NCBI GenBank assembly: GCA_902500805.1
Contig: CABVSA010000025.1
Span: forward strand, 1-45,877
Source of the DNA: an uncultured Nitrospira sp.
GTDB taxonomy: Bacteria; Nitrospirota; Nitrospiria; Nitrospirales; Nitrospiraceae
DNA length: 45,877 nucleotides
Reading direction: 5' to 3'
The translations under genes and the position numbers were made by a program. Of the stretch, positions 28,249 to 34,196 are shown piece after piece. Positions within the stretch are counted from its first letter, which is position 1. Every line of letters begins with the position of its first letter. The notes under the pieces are model-generated. The model was not told the DNA's origin. It saw nothing but the letters and a program-made list of their open reading frames with translations, and made no database searches.

Positions 28249-30164
28249 GCCGCAGCCTCGACAAGAACCAGCGGCAAGTCCAACGTGAACGTCGCACCCT
28301 GTCCTTCACCGGCACTGTGCGCCTGCAGGGTACCGCCAAGATTCTTCGCAACAATGGCGGAACTGTGCAGTCCAAGCCCATGACCGGCCTTTCGCGTGGT
28401 AAAGCCCTGCGCAAACAACTTGTGGAGGTTTTCCGCCTTGATCCCCCCACCCGTATCGATCACTTCCAATCGTGCGAAGGCGCTGCCGGTCGGCACGCCA
28501 AGCCGCAAGGTGAGACAACGCGTGCTGTCCGAATGCTCGATCATCGCGTTCTTGGCATTCGTGATGAGATTCACCAATACCTGTAGCACCTGGTGCCGAT
28601 CCGTCATAATGGCAGGGATGGGGCGATAGTCCCGCACCAATTGGATGTGATACTTCTCAGGCTCAGGCATCGCCATGATCAACGCCTGTTCCATCATGTC
28701 TTCGACCGAGACCGGTTCCCGAATACTCCCCGCACGTGCGATATCTTGCTGCGACAGGATCACTTGCTTGATGTGATCGACTTTCTTCACCAGCGAGTCG
28801 AGTTCCTGTTGAATCGTCTGATGGCTTCCACTGAGAGACTCTGCGACCAACCCCAGGTAAGAAGGAATCTGCTTCCCCTTTGGATCTGCCGTCAAAAATG
28901 ACTGCAGATTGTCCTGATGCTCGCTGAACAGCGCCGCAATGCGACAGACATCGCCCACCATCGGTTTCTTGAGCGTCTTGAGCAAGGTATCCGTCGAGAC
29001 GTTGATACTGTTGAGCACATTCCCGACATTATGAAGCACGCTCGACGCCACATCCGCCATACCCGCTTGGCGTGAGGCATTCATGAGTTGCTGATATAAT
29101 TTTTCCTTTTCGGCTTCGGCCTTTTTTCGGTGATCCATCTCGACGTGCAAATTTGTATTCGTCACCTCGAGTTCTTGGTTCTTCTGGAGAATCTGAACAC
29201 GGGAGACCTCCAACTCATTGTTTGCTTCCTTGAGTTGTGAATTTGCCCGATCCAACTCCGTGACGTCGTGAAACGAGACGAGCGCACCTCGCACCGTCGA
29301 TCCATCATCCATGATCGGGACTGTCGTCACGATAAACTTTTTTGCCCCTCCCTCTTCGCCTGGCAAGAAGAGTGAAATATTGTCTTGCGGCTGCTTGTCC
29401 ATAATCGCCCTGGTCCAGGGATACACCTTCAAGGCCCCAGTTGAATCCGAAGACTTCCAAGCAATGGCCCCAAGGTCGGTGCCGATCAGAGCGGTCACGG
29501 ACTTGCCCACCGCACGACTGAAGGTTTCATTCGTCAATACGATGAGGTCCCGTGTGTCGATCATCACCACGCCCTGCGTGAGTGCATCGAGAGCGGCTTT
29601 GACTCGTGTCGGAACGATGCCGGATGGGTCTAGTTGTCGAAGCGTGCGTTTCATGAAGATCAGATAGCCGATAAATCCCATCACGCTGACGAAGGTGAGG
29701 AACCGGACCCATGGATCGTTCAAAAACCGCTCCGTCTCCGACAGGTCGGCTTTACGGAATGCGACTTGGAGCACTCCCCACGACTGATCCCCGGCAAAGA
29801 TTGGGACTTGGAGAAATTCCAGTGATGATGCGCCTCCGGATGGCTGCACCCAGATGCGAGTATGGTCACCAATCTGTGCAAGAGCTTCTCCGCTTTGAAG
29901 AAGCAGAGCCAATGAGCGGATCTCGTTATTCCGCTGAGCAAACCGCTCCATGGACAGTTTGATGGTCTCAAGCTGATGATGCTCCGCCAGCGCAGAGTAT
30001 TGAACGGCCAAGGCTTCGGCCACATCGCGACGATATTCAAAGTCTTGGCGATCGTGGTTAGGAACCAGATCAACCAAGGCGTCACCTGCCAGCATGACGC
30101 TGAGCGTCAGACTCGTGAGGCCAAAACTGATCCAGACCAATGGACTCACATTCATGATAGACAT
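28245..30164 (-). CDS. membrane sensor histidine kinase
   Basis: 639 residues. Membrane helix at about 9-31, a periplasmic domain (about 32-150), second helix (about 155-172), PAS domain (about 190-300, ALDALTQGVVMIDTRDLIVLTNETF), coiled coil (about 300-365), then an atypical phosphoacceptor region VASSVLHNVGNVLNSINVS (about 376-390) in place of the usual H-box, and HATPase_c with LQVLVNLITNAKNAM and GHGLGLHSSAIVAKNLGG. It is the only membrane-bound member and heads the cluster, so it is the likely signal input for the receivers downstream. The signal is not known. A small hairpin lies just before its Shine-Dalgarno. Confidence 0.92.
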   Translation of the reverse strand: MSIMNVSPLVWISFGLTSLTLSVMLAGDALVDLVPNHDRQDFEYRRDVAEALAVQYSALAEHHQLETIKLSMERFAQRNNEIRSLALLLQSGEALAQIGDHTRIWVQPSGGASSLEFLQVPIFAGDQSWGVLQVAFRKADLSETERFLNDPWVRFLTFVSVMGFIGYLIFMKRTLRQLDPSGIVPTRVKAALDALTQGVVMIDTRDLIVLTNETFSRAVGKSVTALIGTDLGAIAWKSSDSTGALKVYPWTRAIMDKQPQDNISLFLPGEEGGAKKFIVTTVPIMDDGSTVRGALVSFHDVTELDRANSQLKEANNELEVSRVQILQKNQELEVTNTNLHVEMDHRKKAEAEKEKLYQQLMNASRQAGMADVASSVLHNVGNVLNSINVSTDTLLKTLKKPMVGDVCRIAALFSEHQDNLQSFLTADPKGKQIPSYLGLVAESLSGSHQTIQQELDSLVKKVDHIKQVILSQQDIARAGSIREPVSVEDMMEQALIMAMPEPEKYHIQLVRDYRPIPAIMTDRHQVLQVLVNLITNAKNAMIEHSDSTRCLTLRLGVPTGSAFARLEVIDTGGGIKAENLHKLFAQGFTTRKAGHGLGLHSSAIVAKNLGGTLQAHSAGEGQGATFTLDLPLVLVEAAA

Positions 30165-30171
30165 GCCCTTT

Positions 30172-30189
30172 AGAAGCGTTTCCGCTTCT
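30172..30189 (-). promoter_or_regulatory. hairpin in the leader of the sensor-kinase cluster
   Basis: AGAAGCG (30172-30178) and CGCTTCT (30183-30189) form a perfect 7-bp stem with a 4-base loop, about eight bases before the ATG of the sensor kinase and directly before its AAAGG. It could limit translation initiation; this is inferred from position only. Confidence 0.4.
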
Positions 30190-30617
30190 TACTCGGTTTC
30201 TTGCATGAAGAAGTTAAGACCCGGTCGATACCATGGAATTGCCTTTCTCTCGCCCTTTCGATGAAGGTCTCTCCCTCCTCACCCCCATTGGTCTTTACGC
30301 TTCAGCGACAGTAGCGTCAGATAGAGTGGCATCAAACCCGAACGCCCCTATGGGGAAAACACCGACGTAGATGTTCCGAAAAGAACCGCCATACGAGTCC
30401 CTCACAGTATTAGGATATGGATACTACCTCTGCGCTACTCCAGCACCCCTCAGCTCAAGCAAGCTCCACTTAGGCCACCTATCCCCTTTCCCCTTAGTGA
30501 ATTTTCGATAACTCTTTGTTCATCATGACAAAATTATTTTTTATCCACACTTCACGGATTGTGAAATACACAGTTGTGTCTTTTTCGATACAGGATGGCA
30601 TTTTATTGATTTAACAC
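30190..30617. other. intergenic region with an AT-rich patch and small palindromes
   Basis: No gene is visible on either strand. The first part has normal base composition. From about 30500 to 30680 it becomes strongly AT-rich, unlike the rest of the window. Two perfect small palindromes lie there: TTCAC-GGATT-GTGAA (30551-30565) and ACACA-GT-TGTGT (30568-30579). They fall between divergent promoters for the signalling cluster (-) and lpxC (+) and may be operators. Confidence 0.5.
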
Positions 30618-30645
30618 TTTACATTTAAAATCATGCTGTTATGTT
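30618..30645 (+). promoter_or_regulatory. candidate lpxC promoter
   Basis: TTTACA (30618-30623), 16-bp spacer, TATGTT (30640-30645), about 80 bases before the lpxC start. Matches are five of six and four of six. Other AT-rich hexamers nearby make the choice uncertain. Confidence 0.35.
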
Positions 30646-30727
30646 AATCAAACAGTGGCACCTTAATTGCTTGTATCTTTTTGGACGAATGATGCCTTCG
30701 GAATGAAGCTCTAACGAGGGAGGACTT

Positions 30728-31657
30728 GTGCGGAATCAACAAACCTTAGCATCAACAGTCACCTGCTCCGGCGTCGGGCTACACTCAGGGCAATCCGCGT
30801 CAATCACGCTGCGACCCGCCCCACCAGACACCGGCATCGTTTTCGTTAATCGTAGTGCAGACGTTGATGCATATCTTCCCGTTTCCATTGAGCATAAAAT
30901 CCCAACCGAGCTGTGTACCGCTATCAAAGGGAATGGGTTTCAGGTCCAAACCATTGAGCATTTATTAGCAGCTCTGTCAGGCCTGGATATCGATAACGCC
31001 TTCATTGAGGTGACGGCCGCTGAGGTGCCGGTCATGGATGGAAGCGCCGCACCATTCGTCAGACTCATTCAGTCTGCCGGCATCGTGTCGCAAGAGCGAA
31101 AACAGTCATTTCTCAAAATCATGGCACCGATTGAAATCACCGACGGATCAAAGCGGGTACGGATCGAGCCATCCCCCACTCCCCGTATCACCTATTCGAT
31201 TCACTACGACCACCCGCTGATCAAGACACAGACCTACGACTATGATTGCTCGGTCGGCACATTTGAGAATGAAATTGCGGAAGCCCGCACATTCGGCTTT
31301 CTCCAAGAGGTTCAAGCCTTGTGGGCTCGCGGGCTCGGAAAAGGCGGGACACTCGACAATACAGTCGTCCTCTCCGGCGACGGCATCGTGAATCAATCAG
31401 GCCTTCGTTTTGACGATGAGTTTGTCCGTCATAAGATCCTGGATCTGATCGGCGATTTTTCACTCTTAGGAATGCCCTTCATCGGGCACATCGTCGCTGA
31501 CCGGTCAGGACATGCACTCCATACCCGGCTCGTCCAGCAAATCCTGTCCCAGCCAGACAAGTGGGTGCTTCTGAATGCAGAGTCTTCAGAGGTAGCAGTG
31601 CATTCAAATCCGTACAGCACTTCGCGTCAACCAGCCGTGGCACTTCAGGCTTTGTAG
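30728..31657 (+). CDS. lpxC: UDP-3-O-acyl-N-acetylglucosamine deacetylase
   Basis: 309 residues, GTG start at 30728 with GGGAGG five bases upstream. The zinc enzyme commits UDP-acyl-GlcNAc to lipid A synthesis in the cytoplasm. Seen: the start QQTLASTVTCSGVGLHSG, TIEHLLAAL with zinc ligand His 78, DGSAAPFV, RTFGFLQEV, and FVRHKILDLIGDF with zinc ligands His 235 and Asp 239, followed by the catalytic His in IGHIVAD. It confirms an LPS-bearing organism. It is alone on its strand, between the signalling cluster and a terminator. Confidence 0.97.
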   Translation: MRNQQTLASTVTCSGVGLHSGQSASITLRPAPPDTGIVFVNRSADVDAYLPVSIEHKIPTELCTAIKGNGFQVQTIEHLLAALSGLDIDNAFIEVTAAEVPVMDGSAAPFVRLIQSAGIVSQERKQSFLKIMAPIEITDGSKRVRIEPSPTPRITYSIHYDHPLIKTQTYDYDCSVGTFENEIAEARTFGFLQEVQALWARGLGKGGTLDNTVVLSGDGIVNQSGLRFDDEFVRHKILDLIGDFSLLGMPFIGHIVADRSGHALHTRLVQQILSQPDKWVLLNAESSEVAVHSNPYSTSRQPAVALQAL

Positions 31658-31742
31658 ACTCATTGACACTTTTTCTACTGTCTAGTGAGTTCTGGTCTGT
31701 CGGTAGGACGCACGGCGCGATCAAGAACATCGTACAGGATGG

Positions 31743-31776
31743 TACGCCGGGGGTGAGGAACCTCATCCCCGGCGTA
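31743..31776. terminator. strong hairpin between convergent lpxC and 31.8-kb ORF
   Basis: TACGCCGGGGGTGAGG (31743-31758) pairs with CCTCATCCCCGGCGTA (31761-31776) with one mismatch and a two-base loop. It lies after lpxC (+) and after the Lys-rich mini-ORF (-), so it could terminate both. No long T tract follows on either strand. Confidence 0.6.
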
Positions 31777-31792
31777 GCACATCACATTGGGG

Positions 31793-31855
31793 TTACTTCT
31801 TCTTCTTCTTCGCTGCTGCCTTCTTCGTTGCCAAGAGTCTCACCCCCCTTCGCAT
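31793..31855 (-). CDS. possible Lys/Ala-rich mini-ORF
   Basis: On the minus strand ATG (31855) to TAA (31793) gives MRRGVRLLATKKAAAKKKKK, 20 residues. A TTG at 31834 would give a 13-residue peptide, ATKKAAAKKKKK after the initiator, preceded by AAGGGGGG. The tail is typical of nucleic-acid-binding small proteins and histone-like tails. The frame stays open back into the end of the HARE-HTH gene in a different phase, so it may instead be the lost C-terminal tail of that gene after a frameshift. Existence as a separate gene is unproven. Confidence 0.35.
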   Translation of the reverse strand: MRRGVRLLATKKAAAKKKKK

Positions 31856-31884
31856 TATCAAGTTTGGCCCGTGAACAGCACCCG

Positions 31885-32400
31885 CTAAACGGCTTGAATC
31901 AACATATCGTCTAAAGCTTCGAATGTATTGGGACCCACTTTTCTGAATCGCTTGTCGCGCTTGAGCGAGGTGGCAATTGACGTCAGCGGAGTTTTCCCTT
32001 TGATCTGCAACCCGCCTTCGATCAACCGCTGAACGAGCTCCTTTGCATGCATGGCTCGATTGGACTCCCGGAGTATTTCATAGGCGGCCTGGGGAACGCT
32101 CTTCCCTACATACTTACTCCGTCCAAGGAGAATTTCTCGAGACTGATCAGTCACGTCCATAAGCGGAACCGGGCGAATCCCCTTGGGATCATCAGTGGTA
32201 ATGATTTGATTGGACAGACTGGCAAGCTTGGCCTTGTCGGCCTCAACTCGATAGAGCGTTTCAGCAAGTTCGAGATACTTCTTGATGGTGGCAATCTCGT
32301 CATCGAGCCGGCGGCGCTTCTTCTCAAGCTCCTGATACCGAGTCTTATAGGCGTTGATCCTCTGCTCAAGACCAACGAGAATGTCTGTTAACTCCTCCAC
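31885..32400 (-). CDS. coiled-coil HARE-HTH domain protein
   Basis: 171 residues, GTG start at 32400 with GAGGAG nearby. An N-terminal coiled coil (about 5-60, LVGLEQRINAYKTRYQELEKKRRRLDDEIATIKKYLELAETL) precedes a winged-helix domain of the HARE-HTH (HB1/ASXL/restriction) type at about 100-165: VPQAAYEILRESNRAMHAKELVQRL, IKGKTPLTSIATSLKRDKRFRKVGPNTFEAL. Such domains are thought to recognise DNA, in some cases modified DNA. Its promoter is one of the best in the window and overlaps a palindrome, which suggests autoregulation. Confidence 0.85.
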   Translation of the reverse strand: MEELTDILVGLEQRINAYKTRYQELEKKRRRLDDEIATIKKYLELAETLYRVEADKAKLASLSNQIITTDDPKGIRPVPLMDVTDQSREILLGRSKYVGKSVPQAAYEILRESNRAMHAKELVQRLIEGGLQIKGKTPLTSIATSLKRDKRFRKVGPNTFEALDDMLIQAV

Positions 32401-32411
32401 AAGCTCCTCAC

Positions 32412-32431
32412 ATAAAGCATGCTTGCTTTAT
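32412..32431. promoter_or_regulatory. palindromic operator candidate at the HARE-HTH promoter
   Basis: ATAAAGCA (32412-32419) and TGCTTTAT (32424-32431) form a perfect 8-bp inverted repeat with a 4-base spacer. It overlaps the -10 hexamer and the expected transcript start of the HARE-HTH gene, a position typical of repressor sites. Confidence 0.55.
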
Positions 32432-32455
32432 ATCATTGCTTAGAAACCTTGTCAA
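32427..32455 (-). promoter_or_regulatory. promoter of the HARE-HTH gene
   Basis: On the minus strand TTGACA (32455-32450, perfect consensus), 17-bp spacer, TATAAA (32432-32427) with TGA before it (extended -10). This is a near-ideal sigma70 promoter, about 27 bases before the GTG start. Confidence 0.8.
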
Positions 32456-32568
32456 GCTTTGTGATTTGAATAATACATTGTCTATTCAGTTTTGTCTCTT
32501 GCAAGCAAGTAATACTTGGATGGTTGGTGATCGTAAGGCTTGCCTTGGCAAGAGTAGCAGGATTTTTG

Positions 32569-32596
32569 TTGGCCGCAAGTCCGGGCGTGTTACAAT
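32569..32596 (+). promoter_or_regulatory. putative suhB promoter, leaderless type
   Basis: TTGGCC (32569-32574), 16-bp spacer, TACAAT (32591-32596), then five bases and the in-frame GTG at 32602. There is no Shine-Dalgarno before that GTG. This is part of the reason for choosing 32602 as the start. Confidence 0.45.
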
Positions 32597-32601
32597 CGGG
32601 C

Positions 32602-33417
32602 GTGCCAAGTTCTCGCAAATCACCCTCACATGACGTCTTGCTTCAAGCTGCAGTCGAAGCCAGTCAAGCAGCTGGAGCCCTATTACTGCGCTATGCCGCA
32701 ACCGGCTTTCAGATCGAATACAAAAATCCCATCAATCTGGTCACCGATGCCGACCGTGCGGCCGAACAGTGCGTGATCGATCGTCTGAAGACTCGCTTTC
32801 CCGATCATCATTTTCTGGCCGAAGAGCGAGGTCGTGACAACGAAGGATCCTCCCCCTATCGATGGATTATCGATCCACTTGATGGGACCACGAATTTTGC
32901 GCATGGCTACCCAACTTATTGCGTCTCCATTGGCCTCGAATACAAGGGGCGGTGCATCATCGGTGTTGTCTTTGACCCATCCCGGAATGAATTGTTCACA
33001 GCCATCGAACATCATGGGGCGCACGTAAACGGTCGGTCCATCCATGTGTCCGACACACAGACACTCGATAGCAGCCTCCTCGTCACCGGTTTCGCCTACG
33101 ACATCCGAGAAACCAAGCGCAACAACCTCGATCATTTTGTGAAATTTGCCCTGAAGGCTCAGGGGCTCAGACGGACGGGGTCGGCGGCTTTGGACCTGTG
33201 CTATGTGGCGGCAGGGCGGTTTGACGGATTCTGGGAAGTGCGACTCAACCCATGGGATATGGCCGCTGGTTCAGTCATCGCGCGTGAAGCCGGCGGGCGC
33301 TTGACTGATTTCAGCGGAAAGGACCTCTCAATCTATGGGCAAGAACTCGTGGCCAGTAACGGACGGATCCACGAGGCGATGCTCGCCCTCTTGAACCAAG
33401 CGCCGCACCAGACGTGA
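32602..33417 (+). CDS. suhB: inositol-1-monophosphatase family protein
   Basis: 271 residues from the GTG at 32602. Mg-dependent sugar-phosphate phosphatase of the IMPase family. Seen: NLVTDADRAAEQCV, the metal-binding FLAEERG (Glu) and WIIDPLDGTTNFAHGYPTYCVSIGLE (both metal Asp residues), RRTGSAALDLCYVAAGRFDGFWE and the C-terminal LNPWDMAAGSVIAREAGGRLTDFSG. Substrate may be inositol phosphate or another sugar phosphate. The frame is open to 32524, but that extension runs through the promoter region. In-frame TTG at 32638 is another possible start. Confidence 0.9.
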   Translation: MPSSRKSPSHDVLLQAAVEASQAAGALLLRYAATGFQIEYKNPINLVTDADRAAEQCVIDRLKTRFPDHHFLAEERGRDNEGSSPYRWIIDPLDGTTNFAHGYPTYCVSIGLEYKGRCIIGVVFDPSRNELFTAIEHHGAHVNGRSIHVSDTQTLDSSLLVTGFAYDIRETKRNNLDHFVKFALKAQGLRRTGSAALDLCYVAAGRFDGFWEVRLNPWDMAAGSVIAREAGGRLTDFSGKDLSIYGQELVASNGRIHEAMLALLNQAPHQT

Positions 33418-33514
33418 AACCACAGGGGATCCACACCACTTGTCCGTCACACGGATATACAATCCAACTGAGGATACGGTATGCTGTCCCTACGATTTAG
33501 CGACAAAGGATCTC

Positions 33515-33796
33515 ATGGCACGCGCCGTTCCTCCGTCTGAACAACCAAATACCCCAGCGTCCAGTGACAATCCTGGTGACCCAACCTGGGAAGTGGAATT
33601 GCTCCGCGTCCTCGTCAGCCGCAAAGGCACACAGGTTGAAGCCCAATGGGCCATCCATCCGCAGTTGAAGCAAGACCTGCTGCCTGCGGAATGGCAAGAA
33701 GTGGTGGAGCTCATGGCAAAGGCAACCGACATCGTCGGTGAGCGATTCTCCAAGGCCCTGGCTCAAATCGACCCGATCCCTCCCGGCAATGCCTAA
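33515..33796 (+). CDS. small conserved-looking hypothetical protein
   Basis: 93 residues from the ATG at 33515, with AAAGGA five bases upstream. A Pro/Ser-rich start (VPPSEQPNTPASSDNPGD) is followed by an ordered part (WEVELLRVLVSRKGTQVEAQWAIHP, PAEWQEVVELMAKATDIVGERFSKALAQI), probably a beta strand pair and a helix. No signal peptide, no Cys. No family recognised. It lies between suhB and the AhpD-like gene, in the same direction. Confidence 0.65.
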   Translation: MARAVPPSEQPNTPASSDNPGDPTWEVELLRVLVSRKGTQVEAQWAIHPQLKQDLLPAEWQEVVELMAKATDIVGERFSKALAQIDPIPPGNA

Positions 33797-33849
33797 CCGT
33801 TCCGGCGCTCGCTTTTTCTCTTCCTATCCGATCGACAGAGGAGGTGCCC

Positions 33850-34182
33850 ATGGACTCGTACTACCATTCGCATGATTTAGGGAAGTTTGCTGAAATTGGG
33901 AAAGGCAATACTGCTTTGTGGGAAAAGTTCAAGAGCTACTACGATGCTGTATTTACTGAAGGCGCACTGACTGAACGAGAGAAGGCACTCATTGCCCTGG
34001 CCGTCGCCCACACCGTGCAATGTCCTTACTGTATCGATGCGTATACCCAGGCCTCGCTGGAGAAGGGATCCAATGTCGAGGAGATGACCGAGGCCGTCCA
34101 TGTCGCCTGCGCCATCCGCGGCGGCGCGTCACTCGTCCACGGTGTACAGATGCGGAAGGTAGCCGAGAAACTGTCGATGTAA
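33850..34182 (+). CDS. AhpD-like carboxymuconolactone-decarboxylase family protein (arsenosugar-associated peroxidase type)
   Basis: 110 residues from the ATG at 33850, with GAGGAGG five bases upstream; the GTG at 33844 is less likely. AhpD/CMD fold with the redox motif CPYC followed by D-AYTQAS in the helix of about 57-70, and a conserved AHTVQCPYCIDAY context. From recall it matches the small peroxidase-like proteins usually encoded beside ArsS radical SAM enzymes. No arsS is seen here; the neighbour is a different radical SAM gene. It may act in disposal of peroxides or thiol oxidants. It is convergent with that gene, 14 bp apart. Confidence 0.85.
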   Translation: MDSYYHSHDLGKFAEIGKGNTALWEKFKSYYDAVFTEGALTEREKALIALAVAHTVQCPYCIDAYTQASLEKGSNVEEMTEAVHVACAIRGGASLVHGVQMRKVAEKLSM

Positions 34183-34196
34183 GGGCGCCGTGTCGA

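Noticed and set aside
32524..32601. N-terminal extension of suhB that looks like a signal peptide
   Set aside because: The extension runs through a promoter-like sequence, is out of line with family lengths, and IMPase enzymes are cytoplasmic.
33515..33796. 93-residue ORF as a RiPP precursor for the radical SAM enzyme
   Set aside because: It has no leader-peptide motif, no Gly-Gly cleavage site and no core rich in modifiable residues; it looks like a small folded protein, though co-occurrence with the enzyme was not tested.
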